Both the position numbers and the translations under genes were made by a program. The notes beneath the pieces were generated by a model. That model saw only the letters and a program-made list of their open reading frames with translations. It made no database searches and was not told the DNA's origin. This document shows, piece after piece, positions 51,005 to 59,660 of a stretch of DNA of 64,000 bases (position 1 is the stretch's first letter; every line of letters starts with the position of its first letter). The stretch comes from Archegozetes longisetosus (Eukaryota > Arthropoda > Arachnida > Sarcoptiformes > Trhypochthoniidae): contig JAEMBT020000009.1 in assembly GCA_018873245.2 (NCBI GenBank), forward strand, positions 15,247,794 through 15,311,793, in the 5' to 3' direction.

Positions 51005-51581
51005 ATGGTTGGCTTTTACTTTACCGAGAAGCTGGCAAAGCCATTACATACCTATATATTTATCAAATTGGTTGCATCTGAGAAAACAGAATTGGGAGAC
51101 ATTACACGATATTTGAAATCTATTACAATGACTCCGAAATATGGAATTTTCGCTAAAGCTATTGCTTTATCTTAAAACTATGTTTATGTCTATTATTAAA
51201 TTGAATGATCCCAATCGACAATTGAATGAAATTGCAATAGACCTGAAAGTTTAATTAAAACTCTAAAGAAAATTTATTTAATATTTTATATAAGTTTTTA
51301 TTAAAAAGATTTCTGGAAATGACCTTTGGAATACAACTTTCTGCAAATTCTAATTTTCAATTATTTAAGGCTTTGGATTTCATTTTGACGTGCACAAATT
51401 CCATTTTCTATGGTATATCTATATTGCTATATCTTAAAAACTGTTTGTCATAATTAAATCGAATGATCCGAATCGACAATTAAATAACAGTAATTGATTC
51501 GAGCCACAGTATTCATTAATATTCAGTTCGAACGCATAACAACGCGAGTTATGTACTTTTCAGTTAACTTTCATCTCATAC

Positions 51582-51791
51582 TTGACTTCATTGCTTGGCC
51601 ACAAATAAAACAATTGCTTATAGTTTCACTATTAAATTGGTTGGCATTCTGTTGACCACTAAACTCAACATCAGAATCACATTTCTCGAGATTTATTGTT
51701 TTGATGTGTTCGTCGTTCTCGTCATTATTCGATTGATTGTTAGGGACATTGAAGGGAATAGCAGTTCACAACGATTGCAGCACATAATCGA
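51582..51791 (-). CDS. Candidate exon with Cys pairs (unidentified)
   Basis: On the minus strand a 3' splice-like site (GTTTCATTTAG) precedes a frame that begins SIMCCNRCELLFPS, with a C-x2-C pair as in zinc-binding modules. An adjacent frame, open for about 60 codons, is rich in Asn, Asp and Glu and ends with another C-x2-C (NCFICGQAMK) just before a 5' splice-like site (GTATGA). One base would have to be gained or lost near 51740 to join the two. It may be a damaged zinc-finger exon or two coincidental frames. Confidence 0.25.
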
Positions 51792-52293
51792 CTAAATGAA
51801 ACTTCTTAAGAAGTTTGACATTGAGTTGATCTTGCACGAGTAAAAGTCTGATTTGTTTTTGTTTAAGAGCTTCAGAACATGAGTGTCATCATTAATTAGT
51901 TTCTTATATCACTTAAAAGTTTTGCACGACTCGAAACATAAATATAAGCTTTATTTGAATTGAGTCCTTAAGCTATAGTTAAGAGTTTAATTAAATGGAT
52001 TGAATTATTTAAACCGAGATAAGAGCCTTTCGCGTTTATACTTTGGCTATTCTTATCTCATTTAAGTTATTTCTCATCTAAAATGTTTGAAACAAATAAA
52101 AAAACCATTTCCTCAAAATAAATGAGATATATTGAGAAAAAATAAAATGATTCAAAAAGTTTTCATACTTATAATAAGTAATTAAAATATGAATATTGTT
52201 ATTTCAAAGGGACGGTTCTGTGGGACTTTAAAATCACTTCGTTTTAAGTGCTCTCAAACGAAAGTTGTCATCAATTTCGAGACCAGAACTTTG

Positions 52294-55200
52294 TTAAAAT
52301 GTTTGTGGTAGTTTCAACGTTTTTGAAGCTTTTTTTACATACGAGACTAATATTTCTGGAATTTTATTACCATTGTCACTCATAATAGCTTTATATATAG
52401 CTGATTGTACTTCTGCAAAGTCAATCAGTTCATCTGCTGGTATGTTACTAATATAACTCAATACTTTTCTGAATTCTTCTGTAATGCTTAAAGCATTGAC
52501 TTGAACTTCTAATGAGGACATTGATCGGGCCAATATGTACTTTTGACCTGTGAATTTTCTAATGAACACATCTAGAAGTAATATCGTACCATTGGCATGA
52601 ATTTGTGAGAGATTTGATGAAATATCATTCATGTTTCGTTGTTGTGTAGAAGTTAAAGCAGGAATACCTTGACCAAACAATACACTAATAGCCCATACAA
52701 ATAAATCGTTTATGAAAGAAGGTGTCTTTGGAGTACTACTCGTTCCCATGTCAATATGACGGCGAACACGAAATGTTTTAGTAATTGGAGTACTAGAACT
52801 ACTTCTTTCCTGTTCTTGCTCCAAGAATTCTATTGCATCATTGTGCTTGTTTTTCTTGGCAATATCCAATGCCTTTTGACCACCATATCCTTCAGCATTA
52901 ATGTCAGCACCCTTTTCTATTAAAAACTTCATCACATTTATATAATTATTAAGAGCAGCATAGTGCAAAGGAGTCCAATCTTGATTTCCTTTAGCATGAA
53001 TGTTCACACCTCTATGTAGAAGAAGTTTGACTACATCAAGTTTACCATACCGTGAAGCGAAATGTAGAGGCGTATCACTATTCTTTTGCTTGCTATCAAT
53101 GTCAGCATCTTTATCTATGAGAAGTCTGACAACATCCAAGTCACCTCTTTCAGCAGCAAAATGCAAAGGTGTTGCACCGTACTTATCCTTAGAGTTGATA
53201 TCCGTGTTTATAAAATATTCTACTGCCTTTAATGTTCCGTATTTGATGGCAGCATGTAAAGGTGTTACGTTGTCCAATGTAGCTAATTCATTCACAACCA
53301 AATTTATTATCTCTGAATTATCTGACAATCCTAGAGGTGTCAGACCATTCTTGTTTCTTACTTTAACTCTGGCACCTTTTTCTATGAGAAGTCTGACCAT
53401 ATCTAAGCTACCTCTTTCAGCAGCAAAGTGTAAAGGTGTAGAGCCATACTTATCCTTGGCATTAATATCAGTGTTGATGAAAAGTTCGACTGACTTTAAT
53501 GTTCCGTATTTGATGGCAGCATGCAAAGGTGTTATGTTGTTCAATGCAGCTAGTTTATTAACAAGAAGCCTCATTAATTCTGAATTATCTGTTAATGCTA
53601 GAGGTGTTAGACCATGCTTATTTTTCGCATCAACAACAGCACCTTTATCTAAAAGAAATCTAGCTATATCCAAGCTTCCTATTTCAGCAGCAAAGTGCAA
53701 AGGTGTCCAATCATTCTTGTCAATAGCATTAATATCAGCATGTTTTTCTATGAGAAATTTGACCACATCCAAATGTCCATTATAGGCTGCCCAGTGTAAA
53801 GGTGTCCTACCATCCATTTGACTAGTGTTCGTATCAGCTCCGTTCTCTACAAGAAATTCAACAACATCCAATTTGCCTTCTTTAGAGGCATAGTAGAGAG
53901 GAGTTGAACCAAAATTATCTTTAGTGTTAACGTTAACACCTCCAGCGACAAGTAGCTTAACTATACTCAGGTTGCCATTATTTGCAGCTAAGTGTAATGG
54001 TGTGCTTCCATCTCTGGCCTGAGCATTAACATCTGCACCTTTATCTACAAGAAGACTGATCACATTCAAGTTTCCATCATAAGCAGCAAAGTGTAATGGT
54101 GTCCAACCATTTCCCGTTTTAGCATTAATACTAGCTCCGTTATCTAACAAAACTCCAATTATTTCCATATAACCTCTTGCTACAGCTATGTGTAGAAAAT
54201 GTATTCTATTAACAAAATCATTTATATCTCCTATTTCCTTTAACTTCTCAATGCAGTCTCTCGCCTTCTGAATATCATTATCTTTTACACTACTTAATAG
54301 CTCATTCTTTAAGCGTTCAAGAACTGAAATTGTAGTTGTTAGTGAACTAGTTGTGCTTGAAGTAGTTACAAATATTTCAGTTGTAATAGTTTGATTCGTG
54401 TTGACGGATTTGCTGCTAACTGTAGAAGTTCTGAGATAATCTGCTTGTACTTGCTCTAAAAATTGTATTACATTAGAACTAATACCAGATTGAGCAGCAA
54501 AATCTTTTGGTGTCTTTCCATTCTTATCAGCAACAGTAATATCAGCATTTTTTCCCACTAGAAATTCAACCACATCCAAATGGCCATTATAAGCTGCCCA
54601 GTGTAAAGGTGTCCTACCTTCCCTTTGCACAATATTCACATCAGCTCGGTTGTCTACAAGCAATTTAACAACATCCAGTTTTCCTTCTTTAGCAGCATAG
54701 TAGAGAGGAGTTGAACCAAAATTATCTTTCGCCTCAATGTCAGCACCTTTATCTACAAGTAGTTTGGCTAAACTTATATTACCACTGTAAGCAGTCCAAT
54801 GTAAAGGTGTATAGCCATCATTCTTCTTAACATTAACATTAGCTCCTTTATCTATGAGTAGCTTAACCTCATTGAAGTTACACTTGTAAACAGCAAAATG
54901 TAAGGGTCTCCAATCTTTGTTAGTTTTAGCGTTAATATCAGCACCTTTATTCATGAGAAATTCGATAATCTTTAGTCGACACTTGTCTAAAGCCATATGT
55001 AAGGGTGTCCATCCAAAGTTAGTTTTGGCCTCAATATTAGCACCATGGTTTAGGAGAAACTCAATCACATTAAGATTACCTTGTTTAACAGCAATGTGTA
55101 AAGGTGACCAATCATTATTTCTTTTAGCAGTAATATTAGCTCCTTTAGAAAGGGAGTCTTTAATTTTAATAACTTCTTCGTTTTTCACAGCATCAAACAA

Positions 55201-58200
55201 TTCTTCATTTGTTATGATTTCCACAATTTTCACATAATTCTTTTCCTTAGCAATGTCATATGAGGTTTTACCAAGGTTTGTTACAACATTAAGATCAGCA
55301 CCTTGATCGATTAGAAATCGTACAATATTCAAGTTACCGTTCTCAACAGCAAAGTGCAAAGGTGTCCAATTATTCTTGTCTCTGGCATTAATGTCAGAAC
55401 CTTTATGAACAAGTAGAGCCACTACGTTTAGTCGACCATTCTCAGACGCGAGGTGTAAAGGCGTAAGATAAAGATTATTTTTCGCATTGATTGTGGCACC
55501 AATTGTGATGAGTAATCTTATCACTTCAAATTTACCTTCTTTAACTGCCCAGTGTAAAGGAGTATTACCATTACTGTCCTTAGAATTTATATTTTCCTGC
55601 ATCAAAAGTGTCAATGTTTTCGGTGAACCATATCTAACTGCAGCATTTAAATGCGTGATATTTTTCAAAGCAGCTAATTTGTCCAGAATAAACAATGCTA
55701 ATTCTGATTTATCTGCCAACTCTAACGATGTGTAACCGGAAAGAGTTTTAAAGAATAGATAGGCACCACTGTCTATCAGAAGCTTAGCTACATCAGATTT
55801 GCCTTCTTTAACAGCAACATGTAAAGGTGTCTCACCATTATTATTTTTAACATCTATGTTTGCGCCTTTATTAATGAGAAAGTTAGTAATTTCCATGTAT
55901 CCACTTTCAGCAGCCCGATGTAAAGGAGTCCAATTATTCCATCCAAGAGCATTGATATCAGCACCTTTATCGACAAGAACCTCGACTATCACAAGTTTAC
56001 CATTTTCACGAGAAGCAAGATGCAAAGGTGTCCAACCCCATTTATCTTTAGCATTAATGTCAGCACCTCTATCGAGAAGAAGTCTAACGATATCAGGTTT
56101 CTCATTATAACGAGCAGCCTGGTGTAGAGGTGTCCACTCATCCTTTTCTTTAACATTAGTGTCAGCACCTTTATCGAGAAGAAGTCTAACGATATCAGGT
56201 TTCTCATTATAACGAGCAGCCAGGTGTAGAGGTGTCCACTCATTCTTATTCTTGGCATTACTGTCAGCACCTCTATCGAGAAGAAGTCTCACGATATCAG
56301 GTTTCTCATTACGAACAGCCAAGTGTAGAGGTGTCCACTCTTCATTATTCTTGGCATTAGTGTCAGCACCTTTATCGAGAAGAAGTCTAACGATATCAGG
56401 TTTCTCATTATAACGAGCAGCCAGGTGTAGAGGTGTCCACTCATTCTTATTCTTGGCATTACTGTCAGCACCTCTATCGAGAAGAAGTCTCACGATATCA
56501 GGTTTCTCATTACGAACAGCCAAGTGTAGAGGTGTCCACTCATTCTTATTCTTGGCATTACTGTCAGCACCTCTATCGAGAAGAAGTCTCACGATATCAG
56601 GTTTCTCATTATAACGAGCAGCCATGTGTAGAGGTGTCCACTCTTCATTATTCTTGGCATTAGTGTCAGCACCTCTATCGAGAAGAAGTCTCACGATATC
56701 AGGTTTCTCATTATAACGAGCAGCCTGGTGTAGAGGTGTCCACTCATCCTTTTCTTTAACATTAGTGTCAGCACCTTTATCGAGAAGAAGTCTAACGATA
56801 TCAGGTTTCTCATTATAACGAGCAGCCAGGTGTAGAGGTGTCCACTCATTCTTATTCTTGGCATTACTGTCAGCACCTCTATCGAGAAGAAGTCTCACGA
56901 TATCAGGTTTCTCATTACGAACAGCCAAGTGTAGAGGTGTCCACTCTTCATTATTCTTGGCATTAGTGTCAGCACCTTTATCGAGAAGAAGTCTAACGAT
57001 ATCAGGTTTCTCATTATAACGAGCAGCCAGGTGTAGAGGTGTCCACTCATTCTTATTCTTGGCATTACTGTCAGCACCTCTATCGAGAAGAAGTCTCACG
57101 ATATCAGGTTTCTCATTACGAACAGCCAAGTGTAGAGGTGTCCACTCATTCTTATTCTTGGCATTACTGTCAGCACCTCTATCGAGAAGAAGTCTCACGA
57201 TATCAGGTTTCTCATTATAACGAGCAGCCATGTGTAGAGGTGTCCACTCTTCATTATTCTTGGCATTAGTGTCAGCACCTCTATCGAGAAGAAGTCTCAC
57301 GATATCAGGTTTCTCATTATAACGAGCAGCGTGGTGTAGAGATGTCCACTCATTCTTATTCTTAGCATTAGCGTCAGCACCTCTATCGAGAAGAAGTCTT
57401 ACGATATCAGGTTTCTCATTATAACGAGCAGCCAGGTGTAGAGGTGTCCACTCTTCATTATTCTTGGCATTAGTGTCAGCACCTTTATCGAGAAGAAGTC
57501 TCACGATATCAGGTTTCTCATTATAACGAGCAGCCATGTGTAGAGGTGTCCACTCATTCCTTTCTTTAGCATTAGTATCAGCACCTTTATCGAGAAGAAG
57601 TCTAACGATAACAGGTTTCTCATTATAACTAGCAGCCAGGTGTAGAGGTGTCCACTCTTCATTATTCTTGGCATTAGTGTCAGCACCTTTATCGAGAAGA
57701 AGTCTAACGATATCAGGTTTCTCATTATAACGAGCAGCCTGGTGTAGAGGTGTCCACTCATCCTTTTCTTTAGCATTTGTGTCAGCACCTCTATCGAGAA
57801 GAAGTCTCACGATATCAGGTTTCTCATTATAACGAGCAGCCAGGTGTAGAGGTGTCCACTCTTCATTATTCTTGGCATTAGTGTCAGCACCTTTATCGAG
57901 AAGAAGTCTCACGATATCAGGTTTCTCATTATAACGAGCAGCCATGTGTAGAGGTGTCCACTCATTCCTTTCTTTAGCATTAGTGTCAGCACCTTTATCG
58001 AGAAGAAGTCTAACGATATCAGGTTTCTCATTATAACGAGCAGCCAGGTGTAGAGGTGTCCACTCATTCCTTTCTTTAGCATTAGTGTCAGCACCTTTAT
58101 CGAGAAGAAGTCTAACGATATCAGGTTTCTCATTATAACGAGCAGCCAGGTGTAGAGGTGTCCACTCTTCATTATTCTTGGCATTAGTGTCAGCACCTTT

Positions 58201-58980
58201 ATCGAGAAGAAGTCTCACGATATCAGGTTTCTCATTATAACGAGCAGCCATGTGTAGAGGTGTCCACTCATTCCTTTCTTTAGCATTAGTGTCAGCACCT
58301 CTATCGAGAAGAAGTCTCACGATATCAGGTTTCTCATTGTAACGAGCAGCCAAGTGTAGAGGTGTCCACTCGTCCTCTTCCTTAGCATTAATGTCAGCAC
58401 CTCTATCGAGAAGAAGTCCCGCGATATCAGGTTTCTCATTGTAACGAGCAGCCAAGTGTAGAGGTGTCCACTCTTCATTATTTTTGGCATAAGTGTCAGC
58501 ACCTCTATCGAGAAGAAGTCTCACGATATCAGGTTTCTCATTGTAACGAGCAGCCATGTGTAGAGGTGTCCACTCATTCTTATTTTTGGCATTAGCGTCA
58601 GCACCTCTATCGAGAAGAAGTCTCACGATATCAGGTTTCCCATTGTAACGAGCAGCCAAGTGTAGAGGTGTCCAACTATTTCTATCAGTCACTTTAACAT
58701 CAGCTCTATTATTTAATAAGACATCAACTATTTCATCATCACCATTCGTTGCAGCTAAGTGTAGAAGTGTATTTTGATTTTCATCTTTCATATTAATAAT
58801 GTCATTCAACTCTCCGATCTCCTTTGCCTTTTCAATATAGTTTCTAAGTGTTTGTACATCATTTACAGCTTTAAATATCTCATTTTTCAAATTCTCAATT
58901 CTTGCATTGATCGACTGCTGTGATGTTGTGTTAACCGTTGTTGCTGTTTTGGTTGTGTTAATTGTAGACATATCAGACAT
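52294..58980 (-). CDS. Giant intronless ankyrin-repeat protein, 2,228 aa
   Basis: Ankyrin repeats are protein-binding scaffolds; no enzyme domain is present and the partner is unknown. One uninterrupted frame from ATG (58980) to TAA. Order: Thr/Ser-rich N-terminus (1-23); helical cap (about 24-66); first ankyrin array (about 67-1500), whose first ~26 units (nt 58690-56050) are nearly identical 34- or 33-residue repeats of WTPLHLAARYNEKPDIVRLL followed by LD(K/R)GAD; a Thr/Ser-rich linker (about 1505-1545); a second helical cap resembling the first; a second array of diverged repeats (about 1590-2045); a Ser/Thr stretch; R-V-R-R at 2071-2074; and a 154-residue non-ankyrin C-terminus with a hydrophobic segment (NDLFVWAISVLFGQGIPAL). 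No signal peptide. The layout recalls ankyrin proteins of the latrotoxin type and of arthropod endosymbionts, but the long N-terminal domain of latrotoxins is absent, so this is only a structural parallel. Base composition matches the host. Confidence 0.9.
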   Translation of the reverse strand: MSDMSTINTTKTATTVNTTSQQSINARIENLKNEIFKAVNDVQTLRNYIEKAKEIGELNDIINMKDENQNTLLHLAATNGDDEIVDVLLNNRADVKVTDRNSWTPLHLAARYNGKPDIVRLLLDRGADANAKNKNEWTPLHMAARYNEKPDIVRLLLDRGADTYAKNNEEWTPLHLAARYNEKPDIAGLLLDRGADINAKEEDEWTPLHLAARYNEKPDIVRLLLDRGADTNAKERNEWTPLHMAARYNEKPDIVRLLLDKGADTNAKNNEEWTPLHLAARYNEKPDIVRLLLDKGADTNAKERNEWTPLHLAARYNEKPDIVRLLLDKGADTNAKERNEWTPLHMAARYNEKPDIVRLLLDKGADTNAKNNEEWTPLHLAARYNEKPDIVRLLLDRGADTNAKEKDEWTPLHQAARYNEKPDIVRLLLDKGADTNAKNNEEWTPLHLAASYNEKPVIVRLLLDKGADTNAKERNEWTPLHMAARYNEKPDIVRLLLDKGADTNAKNNEEWTPLHLAARYNEKPDIVRLLLDRGADANAKNKNEWTSLHHAARYNEKPDIVRLLLDRGADTNAKNNEEWTPLHMAARYNEKPDIVRLLLDRGADSNAKNKNEWTPLHLAVRNEKPDIVRLLLDRGADSNAKNKNEWTPLHLAARYNEKPDIVRLLLDKGADTNAKNNEEWTPLHLAVRNEKPDIVRLLLDRGADSNAKNKNEWTPLHLAARYNEKPDIVRLLLDKGADTNVKEKDEWTPLHQAARYNEKPDIVRLLLDRGADTNAKNNEEWTPLHMAARYNEKPDIVRLLLDRGADSNAKNKNEWTPLHLAVRNEKPDIVRLLLDRGADSNAKNKNEWTPLHLAARYNEKPDIVRLLLDKGADTNAKNNEEWTPLHLAVRNEKPDIVRLLLDRGADSNAKNKNEWTPLHLAARYNEKPDIVRLLLDKGADTNVKEKDEWTPLHQAARYNEKPDIVRLLLDRGADINAKDKWGWTPLHLASRENGKLVIVEVLVDKGADINALGWNNWTPLHRAAESGYMEITNFLINKGANIDVKNNNGETPLHVAVKEGKSDVAKLLIDSGAYLFFKTLSGYTSLELADKSELALFILDKLAALKNITHLNAAVRYGSPKTLTLLMQENINSKDSNGNTPLHWAVKEGKFEVIRLLITIGATINAKNNLYLTPLHLASENGRLNVVALLVHKGSDINARDKNNWTPLHFAVENGNLNIVRFLIDQGADLNVVTNLGKTSYDIAKEKNYVKIVEIITNEELFDAVKNEEVIKIKDSLSKGANITAKRNNDWSPLHIAVKQGNLNVIEFLLNHGANIEAKTNFGWTPLHMALDKCRLKIIEFLMNKGADINAKTNKDWRPLHFAVYKCNFNEVKLLIDKGANVNVKKNDGYTPLHWTAYSGNISLAKLLVDKGADIEAKDNFGSTPLYYAAKEGKLDVVKLLVDNRADVNIVQREGRTPLHWAAYNGHLDVVEFLVGKNADITVADKNGKTPKDFAAQSGISSNVIQFLEQVQADYLRTSTVSSKSVNTNQTITTEIFVTTSSTTSSLTTTISVLERLKNELLSSVKDNDIQKARDCIEKLKEIGDINDFVNRIHFLHIAVARGYMEIIGVLLDNGASINAKTGNGWTPLHFAAYDGNLNVISLLVDKGADVNAQARDGSTPLHLAANNGNLSIVKLLVAGGVNVNTKDNFGSTPLYYASKEGKLDVVEFLVENGADTNTSQMDGRTPLHWAAYNGHLDVVKFLIEKHADINAIDKNDWTPLHFAAEIGSLDIARFLLDKGAVVDAKNKHGLTPLALTDNSELMRLLVNKLAALNNITPLHAAIKYGTLKSVELFINTDINAKDKYGSTPLHFAAERGSLDMVRLLIEKGARVKVRNKNGLTPLGLSDNSEIINLVVNELATLDNVTPLHAAIKYGTLKAVEYFINTDINSKDKYGATPLHFAAERGDLDVVRLLIDKDADIDSKQKNSDTPLHFASRYGKLDVVKLLLHRGVNIHAKGNQDWTPLHYAALNNYINVMKFLIEKGADINAEGYGGQKALDIAKKNKHNDAIEFLEQEQERSSSSTPITKTFRVRRHIDMGTSSTPKTPSFINDLFVWAISVLFGQGIPALTSTQQRNMNDISSNLSQIHANGTILLLDVFIRKFTGQKYILARSMSSLEVQVNALSITEEFRKVLSYISNIPADELIDFAEVQSAIYKAIMSDNGNKIPEILVSYVKKASKTLKLPQTF
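56050..58690 (-). repeat. Homogenised 102/99-bp ankyrin-coding tandem array, about 26 units
   Basis: Near-identical DNA repeats within the ankyrin gene. Most units are 102 bp; those reading AVRNEKPD are 99 bp. Between units nearly all differences fall at K versus R before GAD, at the residue after GAD, and in the four residues before EW or W (NNEE, ERNE, EKDE or KNKN types). Every unit is open and in frame. This degree of DNA identity points to recent expansion or gene conversion. Confidence 0.95.
56130..57341 (-). repeat. 606-bp higher-order tandem duplication within the array
   Basis: Six ankyrin units (four of 102 bp and two of 99 bp) occur twice in direct succession with a spacing of exactly 606 bp; for example the same segment starts at 56121 and 56727, and another at 56289 and 56895. 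By eye the two copies are identical. Confidence 0.85.
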
Positions 58981-59297
58981 TGTATGTATTAAAAATCTAA
59001 ATAATTAAAATATATCAAATTCACTAAGTTTGTTTAAAATATCATACCAATTTTAAATTTTTTATCAAAATTTAAAATATGTTGAGTCAGATCGGTGATT
59101 TGAGTGACTTAAACCAGTATTTAATGCTATTAATCGCTATATAATCAATTTTTAAACTTGCTTAACACTTAAACGAGTTTTAAATGCATAAAATCGAGCA
59201 TGTTAGAGATAATCTTTTTGTGTTTACACTTTATTCGAAAATGATTTTAAAAGACAAAAGAAATTGTCTCAAAGTTCTCTAAGATAACGGTGTCCGT

Positions 59298-59660
59298 GTT
59301 ACGTAAGAATTACACAGAATAACCAACATACCTAAATCTACAATTCGTGACAATTTAAAACGATTTGCTCAAGGAAGAGGCATTGATAATGCTAAAGCCG
59401 CAGGGAGATCAAGAAAGCTTACTGCAAATGATATGGGAAGGATAATGCAACTCGCATATCACCACCCGAAATAGACAACTGCACGATGAAGAAAATCATT
59501 GAGCCAGAAGATCCAGTTGGTTTGAAAGCATTTAAGCGATTAGTTTTGGAAGTATAGGCAAATATTTGTCACTCAACATTGGAGTCATTTATCAATTCAA
59601 TGCCACAGCGATTAGAAAAGGTTATAGCAGCTAGAGGATTATCAATTATACATTAAAATT
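59298..59660 (+). pseudogene. Internally deleted Tc1/mariner-type transposase relic
   Basis: The first part (59298-59476) encodes a helix-turn-helix DNA-binding segment of Tc1 type: ...ITNIPKSTIRDNLKRFAQGR, then an AGRSRKLTANDMGRIM block, and ends in TAG. About 90 bases later (59564-59657) another frame encodes the usual Tc1 C-terminus, CHSTLESFINSMPQRLEKVI followed by a short tail and a stop. The whole DDE catalytic core between them is missing, so no active enzyme can be made. Terminal inverted repeats were not identified. This is a dead DNA-transposon copy. Confidence 0.75.

Larger units (their letters stand above)
47702..52293. other. Intergenic region rich in foldback and duplicated DNA
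   Basis: After the GH27 stop, the only structured content is two large inverted repeats (47.94-48.26 and 49.16-49.64 kb), a 0.83-kb segment repeated downstream (50.18-51.00 kb) and weak candidate exons inside and after it. From 51.8 to 52.29 kb I see nothing except AT-rich DNA that must include the 3' untranslated region of the ankyrin gene. Confidence 0.6.

Noticed and set aside
53000-53785. 261-codon plus-strand frame
   Set aside because: It is antisense to the second ankyrin array; the periodic codons of ankyrin repeats keep the opposite strand open, and its product is itself 33-residue periodic.
56433-58502. Several 60-95-codon frames on both strands, near-identical to one another
   Set aside because: They are out-of-frame or antisense readings of the homogenised ankyrin repeats.
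56050-58690. Regularly spaced repeats resembling a CRISPR array
   Set aside because: Units are contiguous, coding and in frame, with no unique spacers, and the genome is eukaryotic.
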